In this document: positions 45,368-52,920 of the stretch, piece by piece | How positions within the stretch are numbered: the first letter of the stretch is position 1 | Layout of the letters: every line of letters starts with the position of its first letter | Assembly: GCA_025941565.1 (NCBI GenBank) | Contig: JAPCYN010000002.1 | Coordinates: forward strand, 1-64,000 | From: Legionella sp. 515359 | GTDB taxonomy: Bacteria; Pseudomonadota; Gammaproteobacteria; Legionellales; Legionellaceae | DNA: 64,000 bases | Direction: 5' to 3' | The notes under the pieces: model-generated | Told to the model about the DNA's origin: nothing | Seen by the model: the letters and a program-made list of their open reading frames with translations, nothing else | Databases searched by the model: none | Translations under genes and position numbers: made by a program

Positions 45368-47017
45368 ATGAACATGAAACATCATTATCTTATTTCTATT
45401 GGCTTGGCAACTTGGTTCACTTCGATAACAAGTTATGCATTACCCTTCAGCATTATTCCGCAAGGCACGTTGCCAGCAACAGTTGTGAAGGGGAAAACAG
45501 TACACGCTTTATATACAGTCACAAACAGCACCAGCGCAGTTCGTGTCAATAATTTTGTTAAATGGTTTCCACCTAATGTAAAACAACTTACCGACCCTAC
45601 TAATCCAAATATTTGTGGGACCACATTTAATTTGGGACCTATTGGTTCTATTAATCAGAGTTGTACCTTAAAATTAGAAGTATCAGGTGCAGTAAATAGA
45701 GCCGATCCAAGTCCCCAGCATCATTTATTTGTTTGTTTTCCAGGGGGTAAAACTTGTGCAGGCCCTACGCCACAAAACTCATTAGATGTGAAAGAGGTTA
45801 ATGAGCCCCCAGTTGTCACTACTATTTCTACAGCGGTTGGTGGTTTTGGCACAGACACTACAGCAAATCCACTTGTTTATATTAGTAGTGATAACGGTAT
45901 GACATGGCCTACGGCTGTACTTCCTTCTGCTGTGGGTATATCAGACTTTCGATCAATTCTTTTTGGTGTCGGTTGTAATGGTAAATTATGCTCGGCCATT
46001 GGGAATTATTTTACGAATGACAACCAGGTTCGGCCAATCTCTTATTCAAGCTCAGATAGCGGCGCAAGTTGGTCGGCTGTAACTATATTTTCGATCAATG
46101 GCATCCCGTTAATCAATAATGATAACCGAATTATTGCTGTCAGCTGTGCGGATACAAAGTGTACTGCAGTAGGTTATTCCAGCCCTTCGGATGGAGAGCC
46201 GGTGCCACTGGCGTATGCAAGTTCAAACAACGGTGTCACTTGGTCTGAGCCCAATTTGCTTTCAGTTGCTGCATTGCCTCCCTTTAACCAGGGAGCCCGA
46301 TTGGGAGCTGTTAGCTGTTCTGGAACAAATTGCAATGCCGTGGGTTTTTATTATGACGGTATGGATCAGTATCAACCGGTAAGTTATTACAGCACCGATA
46401 ATGGAGTTTCGTGGTCTTCAGCCGTTTTTCCGCCGGTTCCCGGCTTTGCATCCGCCAAGCTTACAGGGGTAAGTTGTGTTGGCAATACGTGTACCGCCGT
46501 TGGGCGAGCTACCGATCCATTAAATATGCAGGTTAGCCTACCGATTAGCTATATAAGTACTGATGCCGGGCATTCCTGGTCTCAACCCTCAGTACTTTCA
46601 TTCAGCAGTCTGCCTCTTGGGAATAATGGAGTCAACTTGAATGGTGTGAGTTGTGCGGGGACACGTTGTGTTGCTGTAGGGATATATTATAGTGCAACCT
46701 TCGACCCTCTCCCGATTAGTTACACCAGTACGAATAGCGGGGTTACGTGGTCAGGTATTTCCCTAATGCCAATGAACGCCCTTCCTGCAGACGTACAACG
46801 GGCAAGTGTATTTAGCATCAGTTGTATTGGCACTAACTGCTCTGCAGTGGGTAACTATCTTGATGCAGGTAATAATATGCAACCCTTAACCTACTATAGT
46901 GCGGATAATGGAATTAGTTGGATAGCTGTTTTCCCCAGTATCTCGTCGATACCTGGCGCCCTAAGCGGCGGGCTTTTCGGTGTGGGAGGAGCAGAGAGTG
47001 GTAATTTACAAACTTAA
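45368..47017 (+). CDS. Secreted repeat protein with paired cysteines (sialidase-like repeats)
   Basis: This is a 549-residue exported protein (signal peptide to about residue 25). An N-terminal Ig-like domain of about 120 residues (FSIIPQGTLPATVVKGKTV...) has CGTTF and SCTLKL cysteines. About seven or eight copies follow of a ~50-residue unit containing S-x-D-N-G-x-x-W-S and V-S-C-x-G-T-x-C-x-A-V-G. The first motif resembles Asp-box/BNR repeats of sialidase propellers, so a beta-propeller is likely. No catalytic sialidase residues were identified. The gene is 4 bases behind the barrel gene, so the two may act together at the cell surface. Confidence 0.75.
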   Translation: MNMKHHYLISIGLATWFTSITSYALPFSIIPQGTLPATVVKGKTVHALYTVTNSTSAVRVNNFVKWFPPNVKQLTDPTNPNICGTTFNLGPIGSINQSCTLKLEVSGAVNRADPSPQHHLFVCFPGGKTCAGPTPQNSLDVKEVNEPPVVTTISTAVGGFGTDTTANPLVYISSDNGMTWPTAVLPSAVGISDFRSILFGVGCNGKLCSAIGNYFTNDNQVRPISYSSSDSGASWSAVTIFSINGIPLINNDNRIIAVSCADTKCTAVGYSSPSDGEPVPLAYASSNNGVTWSEPNLLSVAALPPFNQGARLGAVSCSGTNCNAVGFYYDGMDQYQPVSYYSTDNGVSWSSAVFPPVPGFASAKLTGVSCVGNTCTAVGRATDPLNMQVSLPISYISTDAGHSWSQPSVLSFSSLPLGNNGVNLNGVSCAGTRCVAVGIYYSATFDPLPISYTSTNSGVTWSGISLMPMNALPADVQRASVFSISCIGTNCSAVGNYLDAGNNMQPLTYYSADNGISWIAVFPSISSIPGALSGGLFGVGGAESGNLQT

Positions 47018-47113
47018 TTCATTGACACTCGATGTAGGAACACCTCTTCATAGTTTTTAGTCGGGTAATGAGAATAAATTATCCGACTCCTTCCTTGATG
47101 TTTCTGGGAATAC

Positions 47114-47133
47114 AAAGGGGCTTTCGCCCCTTT
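47114..47133. terminator. Bidirectional terminator between convergent genes
   Basis: AAAGGGG-CTTTCG-CCCCTTT forms a compact GC stem with A/T runs on both sides. It sits between the convergent 45368 gene and tssG. A second hairpin, GTCGGGTAAT/ATTATCCGAC, lies at about 47058-47088. Confidence 0.75.
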
Positions 47134-47143
47134 ATTTCTGTGG

Positions 47144-48139
47144 CTATTTTAACCAGTAGCGCACTTTAAACAGTTCAATTTCTTTCTGCGGCGATAACCA
47201 GCTTACAACGCCTAAAATGCTTGTTGTCTCATAAGCTAAGCGTATGGGCTTAAAACAACCTTTATCTAAAATGACTTCGATAAAATAGGAGAAGGGTTCT
47301 TTTACATAGAGTTGAAGGAGTAATTTTAAGCGCTTGATATTTTCAGTATTTGCTAAAAATGAGGGAAATAACTCTGCACTTAAAGGACCGATAGAAATTA
47401 ATAAACTATTACTGTTTGATTTAAATTGACTTCCCAGATAAGCAGTTTTGCTTAAGCAATGATTTTCTTTTCCCAAAAGACAATATTGCTCTTCGGGTAT
47501 ATCTTGCATGGATCGGAAAAATGAATAGACATTAATCGGTACTTTGAAGTAATCATTTAAGAAACTTTTTAAACTCCAAATCGATTTAGTATCAGAAACC
47601 CAATGACTCGCATAACGCAGCAGGTAATTGTAATCAGGTATTTTCTCTCGAACTTCTTTGACGGCTAAGCCAATAAATCCATAAAGTGCATTGTTATAGA
47701 TTTCATTATGTTGTTCTGCAAATTGTTCAAACAATCTGTTTTTTGACCATGCATTGAAAAGTAACTTATAAAGCCTTTTATGAAGGATATCGAGTAAACA
47801 TTTCATTTCATCAGAATCCAGATCATCATCCTGGATTAAGTGTTCCGTATAAAATGTGGGTAGAGGAGAGGTTGTTCCATAAAGACTAAAAAAAGTAGCG
47901 GTAAGCGTAAATTGATTATTCTCTTGATTCTGTTGGATCTCATGAATATCCGTTTTAGGAAAGGCCAAGCTTAATAAAGGAATGATGTCTAATGTTCCTT
48001 TCAACCCTTTTTGTGTTTCATAGGCTAATAGATGACTAATTAAGCGAACTGCCTGGTAAAAATTAAAGCTTTTGGGTTCCGTTAATAGTTTGTCTAAGAT
48101 ATTAAGCTCGGGTTGTTCAACCTCGGTTGCCATTTCCAT
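47144..48139 (-). CDS. tssG: T6SS baseplate protein TssG
   Basis: This is a 331-residue baseplate component (ImpH/VasB family). The N-terminal FNFYQAVRLI, then SLYGTTSPLPTFYTEHL (a very typical TssG motif: GxxSPLPxxYTE) and a C-terminal beta-rich part are visible. TssG pairs with two TssF and TssE in the baseplate wedge. The start overlaps the tssF end by 46 bases; the ATG at 48133 is an alternative. It is the last gene of this half-operon. Confidence 0.92.
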   Translation of the reverse strand: MEMATEVEQPELNILDKLLTEPKSFNFYQAVRLISHLLAYETQKGLKGTLDIIPLLSLAFPKTDIHEIQQNQENNQFTLTATFFSLYGTTSPLPTFYTEHLIQDDDLDSDEMKCLLDILHKRLYKLLFNAWSKNRLFEQFAEQHNEIYNNALYGFIGLAVKEVREKIPDYNYLLRYASHWVSDTKSIWSLKSFLNDYFKVPINVYSFFRSMQDIPEEQYCLLGKENHCLSKTAYLGSQFKSNSNSLLISIGPLSAELFPSFLANTENIKRLKLLLQLYVKEPFSYFIEVILDKGCFKPIRLAYETTSILGVVSWLSPQKEIELFKVRYWLK

Positions 48140-49818
48140 ACCTCTTTAGTTCTTGCATTTTGCAAATGTAATAGAGTGAATGTATTAATGGGAGCATTTA
48201 ATCCGAAAAAAACATCCATCATGCAACCAAATAAATACATATCTCCAATGCATCTAAAGCAATCAGGGTCACAGATTAGGGTGATATGTGATCCCGCAAT
48301 CATTTCTCCATAATAGAGTCGACGTGCTTTATTAACAATAATATTTTCGATCCCTTTTATCCTGCTCATATTCAGTTGGTAATTTTCGCCTTTTTCATAA
48401 AGATACAAATTAAAAATATGTTTCAGGTGATTTTTGTCCAGGAGTTGGAGTAAATTAAGTGCTAATAAGGACTGAAAATTCCAGATTAATGCCCGGTCAT
48501 AAGTGGGCACTAAAAATGATGAAGGCGGAATAAGGTTCGTATAAGTCAGGTTCTCTGGCGAGCTGTCCGTAGGTAAAATAACATCTCCCTTATCCAAAAG
48601 TCTGGTTAAAGCACCATTACTACAAACCAGTTCTATGGATAAAGTCTCATCAACAGGAAGCTCCTCATTAAAATCATAAAAGAAACTAATGTAGGTATTT
48701 CGACCCGGCCCAGTAATCGAAGGTCTGTGATGATAGATATATTTATAATTTAGATTAAGCTCTTGATTAAAATTTAATAAGTGATCGTATTCAATACGTT
48801 TTCTTTCTTGTTGGCGATAACCGGTAACTTTTTTTACATCATAAACGATATGATTTTCATCAAAATCATTATTAGGAATAATTTGATAGTCAGGTTGTTT
48901 ATGATCCAGAACAATTGGTTCTGCATGATGATCAAATAAATTAATTATAGGTACGGCATGTAAAATCAATTGAAAATTATCTAAATTGCCTACCCAAGGA
49001 GGTACTTCTTCTAATTCAAAATTGATTTTAAAATCAAACCCATCAGTATTTCTTTGCCACTTTTCTAAACCGATTAAACGAAGAAATAAAAATTTATAGG
49101 GTTGATGGAGGTATTCATATAACACTCTATGAGGATGATGAACGTTAGAGGGAGCGGGATATAAAGTTTCCTCATTGTCAAAAGCACAAGGTTGTAAATT
49201 ATCCGGGGATAAAACCAGTTTATCTTCGCCTGGAGCTTCAATTGTAATTCTGCGGACGTAGCGTTGCAGTAGATAAAAAGTATTACTGGCATCATGCCAG
49301 TTTTGATTAATAAAAAAGCGTAATGAAGAGGCTTGCCAATTTTTTAATGTAATGCCGCAAAGATGACAATTAATTTCGACCTGACTAATGCCACTAATTG
49401 AATCTTGGAAATTGATACTTTTAATAATAACGGGTTCTACCTTTATAGGTATCGCCGTGCGGAAGATACATTTCACGTCATTAATAGGGATTGATGCTAA
49501 TTCGGTCCCTTTGGGTACTACGAGGGCCTCCCCTAAGTTAGCCTTAGGTATGAACTGAATCACTGAGGTACTCGGTACGGGTTTTGAATATTGAGAAAAA
49601 AATAATTGCGTTAAATCATCTACCATTCCCGGTAATTTTTCATCAATTACCATCTGTACCTGGCTGGTAAGAAAAGCAACGCCCTCCAGAATGCGCTCAA
49701 TATCGGGATCAGTGCTTTGCTCCCTTAACAAGGGGGCGATTGCAGGATAATGCTCGGCATATTCTCTAGCGAGTTTTCTTATTTTATTTAATTCATTCTG
49801 GTAGTAATCAATTATCAT
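48094..49818 (-). CDS. tssF: T6SS baseplate protein TssF
   Basis: This is a 574-residue VasA/ImpG family baseplate protein. The N-terminus (YYQNELNKIRKLAREYAEHYP, ending APLL) followed by EGVAFLTSQVQMVIDEKLP is highly typical. The protein is soluble with no membrane segment. It forms the wedge with TssG and TssE. It starts 14 bases after tssE and overlaps tssG. The length is normal (about 580-620). Confidence 0.93.
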   Translation of the reverse strand: MIIDYYQNELNKIRKLAREYAEHYPAIAPLLREQSTDPDIERILEGVAFLTSQVQMVIDEKLPGMVDDLTQLFFSQYSKPVPSTSVIQFIPKANLGEALVVPKGTELASIPINDVKCIFRTAIPIKVEPVIIKSINFQDSISGISQVEINCHLCGITLKNWQASSLRFFINQNWHDASNTFYLLQRYVRRITIEAPGEDKLVLSPDNLQPCAFDNEETLYPAPSNVHHPHRVLYEYLHQPYKFLFLRLIGLEKWQRNTDGFDFKINFELEEVPPWVGNLDNFQLILHAVPIINLFDHHAEPIVLDHKQPDYQIIPNNDFDENHIVYDVKKVTGYRQQERKRIEYDHLLNFNQELNLNYKYIYHHRPSITGPGRNTYISFFYDFNEELPVDETLSIELVCSNGALTRLLDKGDVILPTDSSPENLTYTNLIPPSSFLVPTYDRALIWNFQSLLALNLLQLLDKNHLKHIFNLYLYEKGENYQLNMSRIKGIENIIVNKARRLYYGEMIAGSHITLICDPDCFRCIGDMYLFGCMMDVFFGLNAPINTFTLLHLQNARTKEVWKWQPRLNNPSLIS

Positions 49819-49832
49819 GTCTCTACCTTGAT

Positions 49833-50252
49833 TTACAACGAAACAAGTACTCGACCTTTACTTGTTAAAATAGTAGTAAAATAAACATTGAGGCTATCAA
49901 ATGATTTATTTAACTGCGCTAAAATATTACAGGTAATGATTTGCTTGCCTGGGTCAATTAAAATTTTAGACACTTGGACAGAATCCAAACGAGGTTCATA
50001 ACGAAGAATGGTTTCTTGCAAATGATTCCTCAGCTCTTCTTGATAAGCGAAAGAATAATCCTCAACCAGTGTTGGCAATTCGGATAATCCATATTCCCTA
50101 TCAATGGGTACACTACCTTGTCTTGTGGATAAGATTTCCTCAAGGTGATTGCGTATGGACTCAATTAAGATGGATGAATCCAATTTGGCTGATAAAAGAG
50201 AGCCCTGACGAGCATAGCGACGAACTCGCTCAGTTAAGCGCTCTCCTCTCAT
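49833..50252 (-). CDS. tssE: T6SS baseplate protein TssE (gp25-like)
   Basis: This is a 139-residue gp25-family lysozyme-like baseplate subunit. It has LEEILSTRQGSVPIDREYGL in the middle, matching the LxxLLNTRxGxxxxxxxYGL pattern of TssE, and an ETILRYEPRLDSVQV segment near residue 85, matching the I..yEPRL.. motif. The start codon overlaps the hcp stop (TAATG), indicating translational coupling. Confidence 0.92.
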   Translation of the reverse strand: MRGERLTERVRRYARQGSLLSAKLDSSILIESIRNHLEEILSTRQGSVPIDREYGLSELPTLVEDYSFAYQEELRNHLQETILRYEPRLDSVQVSKILIDPGKQIITCNILAQLNKSFDSLNVYFTTILTSKGRVLVSL

Positions 50253-50797
50253 TAACCAACTCGCATTAATTTAGTTAAATCCCAACCAAATTCTTGATTA
50301 TTTTTCTTATCCATTACCTTATAAACTGCAGGGCGCATATCCACAATGAATAATGGACCGGCAGGATGTGAATAGGCGAAGTCTACCTCTAATACCTTCG
50401 CATTTTCCAAGGTGATCTCCACGGCTACCTCAACTTCTCCCGAAGCACTGGAGCGCAGACAATGAATAATTGCCGAGTTTATATTTTCACCGGTAAATAT
50501 ACTTTGAGTATGGGGTACAACACCTGCCTGGTCCCACAACCCTGTTAGGCGAAAATATTTACAATCGGGGACACCAATAAGTTGGTTTTGCGCATCGAAA
50601 GCCCGGGTGATGCGTTGTTTAAAGTCCAGTAGAGCGACCCACCCCTCATATCCTTTTACAGTACTACTCCCTTTAACCACACCTGAGGCTTGAGTTGTTA
50701 TCTTTGCCATTAACTTATACTGAGTTCTGGCAATCTCGCTGTCTGGGAGTATGGGTAATATGGCTATGTCATTTCCCTCACTTTCTTTTGAAGCCAC
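50252..50797 (-). CDS. hcp: T6SS tube protein Hcp (TssD), divergent
   Basis: This is a 181-residue protein located exactly where hcp is expected, between tssC and tssE. It has the beta-rich character of the Hcp tube subunit, with AIIHCLRSSASGEVEVAVEITLENAKVLEV. The early KGYEGWVALLDF recalls the KGES/SKxKGWIxILSF start of classical Hcp. The sequence lacks the canonical EIKGESxD and HKPFxxxK motifs, so the assignment rests on position and fold-like pattern. It is longer than E. coli-type Hcp (about 160-172). Confidence 0.75.
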   Translation of the reverse strand: MASKESEGNDIAILPILPDSEIARTQYKLMAKITTQASGVVKGSSTVKGYEGWVALLDFKQRITRAFDAQNQLIGVPDCKYFRLTGLWDQAGVVPHTQSIFTGENINSAIIHCLRSSASGEVEVAVEITLENAKVLEVDFAYSHPAGPLFIVDMRPAVYKVMDKKNNQEFGWDLTKLMRVG

Positions 50798-50799
50798 TT

Positions 50800-52275
50800 T
50801 TATTCTCCTTGTGTAAGATCTAGACTACCAGTTAATTGGAGTGTGATATAAGCACCCATGAATTTAAAATGAGGTCGAACAATTAATACACATTTATACC
50901 ATCCAGGCTCGCCAGGAACATCTTCTACACTTACTTTGGCAAGTCGCAATGGTTTTTTTGCTCTGACTTCGGGCACTGGATTATCCATATCCACAACATA
51001 ACCATTAATCCAGGTATTCAATTCACGTTCCAGATCATCCCGTTCTTTAGCCAAACCAATTTTTTCACGTTGTATCACTTTTAAGTAATGAGCAAGTCTG
51101 CAAATGATAAACATGTAAGGAAACTGTGTTCCTAACTTATAATTCGTTTGTGCCGTTTTACCTTCAGGAGTATCTTGAAAATGTTTTGCTTTTTGAATTG
51201 AGTTCGCTGAGAAAAAAGCAGCATTATCTGCTCCCTTACGCATGGTGAGTGGAATAAATCCTTGTTCGGACAATTCATATTCACGTCGTTCTGAAATGAG
51301 TAATTCAGTTGGAATTTTCATTTGAATATCATGCATTGCATCAAAGAAATATGCAGGTAAATTCTCAACTGCACCACCGCCTTGAGGACCAATAATATTG
51401 ACGCACCAACGGTATTTGGCAAAGCTCTCAGACAAGCATCCAGCAAAGGCAAAAGCGCTATTTCCCCACAGAAATGCGTTTTCACCGGAGCGTACATTTT
51501 CCTCATAATTAAACGAGCGAACGCCATAAGTTTCTTTACCATAGGGCATACGCAACATAAAACGAGGTAATACGAGACCTATATAACGTGCATCTTCAGA
51601 TTCGCGTAAGCTGCGCCAGGAAGTATAAACAGGGCTTTCAAATATTGCGTCGATATCATTCAAATGCGGCAAATCAGACATTGATTCGATGTTGAAAAAC
51701 TCTGGACCCGCTGCGGCGATAAAAGGAACATGAGCCATAGCACTCACTGCAGCGATATTCCTTAATAAGGTAACATCTTTATAACTTGGGCCAAATGCAT
51801 AATTTCCAATGATCGCACCATAAGGCCTACCCCCAAATTGTCCGTATTCCGTCGTATACACTTGTTTGTATAAACCGGATTTGGGAATTTCAGGCGCATC
51901 AAGAAAGTCATCAAAAAGCTCATCTTTTGATACATGGATGAATTCGATCAAACTGTTTTCACGAAAATCAGTGCGATCGACTAAATATTTTAAGCTTCGC
52001 CATGCTGACTCAAGTTTTTGAAATTCAGAATTGTGGAGAATCTCATCCATTTGCGCGGATAGTTGTTGATCCAGGCGTGCGATAATATCATCCACCAAAG
52101 CAGGTGTTACGGTTTCATCGGTACGTTTACTTTCGACAATGTTATCAATAAAGGCCAGCAAGCCTTTCTGAGCGAGAGCATACTGCTCCTCATCGGCAAT
52201 AATATTTGTTCCAGCAAATAATTCCTTCAGCGATTTTTCTTCTTTTTTCTTAGAGCTATCTTGTGCATCAGCCAT
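50800..52275 (-). CDS. tssC: T6SS sheath protein TssC (VipB)
   Basis: This is a 491-residue large sheath subunit. It has EFQKLESAWRSLKYLVDRTD (about 86-105), the hallmark of TssC, then PYGAIIGNYAFG, SLRESEDARYIGLVLPRFM and LRMPYG. It polymerises with TssB into the contractile sheath. In most T6SSs the TssC N-terminus is recognised by ClpV for recycling. Here the N-terminal ~30 residues are charged with little resemblance to that helix, in line with the absence of clpV in the window. It lies 33 bases after tssB. Confidence 0.93.
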   Translation of the reverse strand: MADAQDSSKKKEEKSLKELFAGTNIIADEEQYALAQKGLLAFIDNIVESKRTDETVTPALVDDIIARLDQQLSAQMDEILHNSEFQKLESAWRSLKYLVDRTDFRENSLIEFIHVSKDELFDDFLDAPEIPKSGLYKQVYTTEYGQFGGRPYGAIIGNYAFGPSYKDVTLLRNIAAVSAMAHVPFIAAAGPEFFNIESMSDLPHLNDIDAIFESPVYTSWRSLRESEDARYIGLVLPRFMLRMPYGKETYGVRSFNYEENVRSGENAFLWGNSAFAFAGCLSESFAKYRWCVNIIGPQGGGAVENLPAYFFDAMHDIQMKIPTELLISERREYELSEQGFIPLTMRKGADNAAFFSANSIQKAKHFQDTPEGKTAQTNYKLGTQFPYMFIICRLAHYLKVIQREKIGLAKERDDLERELNTWINGYVVDMDNPVPEVRAKKPLRLAKVSVEDVPGEPGWYKCVLIVRPHFKFMGAYITLQLTGSLDLTQGE

Positions 52276-52308
52276 GGCTGTCTCCTTGATTCTGCAACTC
52301 GATCCTGC

Positions 52309-52797
52309 TTATTTTTTGTCTTTAATTTCTTTGACCAGTTCTTCACGTGCTGCAGAATCTTTAATTATCGCATCCAATCTGCGTCGAAACTCTGGAATAT
52401 TTCCAAGAGGTCCTTTCAGCGCTTTTAAAGCTTCGCGTATCTCAAACAGTTTTTGTAACTGCGGGACTTGATGTAAGACGCCATCAGGATCAAAATCTCT
52501 CAGTGTCTCAAACTTTAAATCAACACTCACCGTATCGTCTTTGTTTTTACTAAAACAATTCGGTACACGAATGGCTAACTTGATATTATGTTCTTTTAAA
52601 ACATCATTAAAATTATCTTTATTGATGTTTACTGTCTGACGTTTTTCTAAAGGGGTGTTTACTCCACCAGGATAGAACTCTCCGAGAACGAGTTGACGCA
52701 AAGGAAGTTCAATCTCCTCCTCAACCCCCTCTATTAGAGCTTTATAAACAATATTAATACGTTCTTTTGGGGCAACAGATTGTTCCTTGTTCGTCAT
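52309..52797 (-). CDS. tssB: T6SS sheath protein TssB (VipA)
   Basis: This is a 162-residue small sheath subunit. It has RINIVYKALIEGVEEEIELPL near the N-terminus and LEKRQTVNINKDNF in the middle, where LxxRxxxxxxxxNF is the family pattern. The motif LRDFDPDGVLHQVPQLQKL is near residues 108-126. Together with TssC it forms the contractile sheath. It is the first gene of the tssBC-hcp-tssEFG cluster after vgrG, with about 120 bases between. AAGGAT precedes the ATG. Confidence 0.93.
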   Translation of the reverse strand: MTNKEQSVAPKERINIVYKALIEGVEEEIELPLRQLVLGEFYPGGVNTPLEKRQTVNINKDNFNDVLKEHNIKLAIRVPNCFSKNKDDTVSVDLKFETLRDFDPDGVLHQVPQLQKLFEIREALKALKGPLGNIPEFRRRLDAIIKDSAAREELVKEIKDKK

Positions 52798-52920
52798 TTT
52801 TTATCCTTAATAAATCAAATTCATTATAATAAAAAATCCTGTAATAATAAAAAATTAGCATAAATTTCAGGATTTACAAACTTATTCCGGAAACAATTTA
52901 ATAATTTTAATATCAATGGA

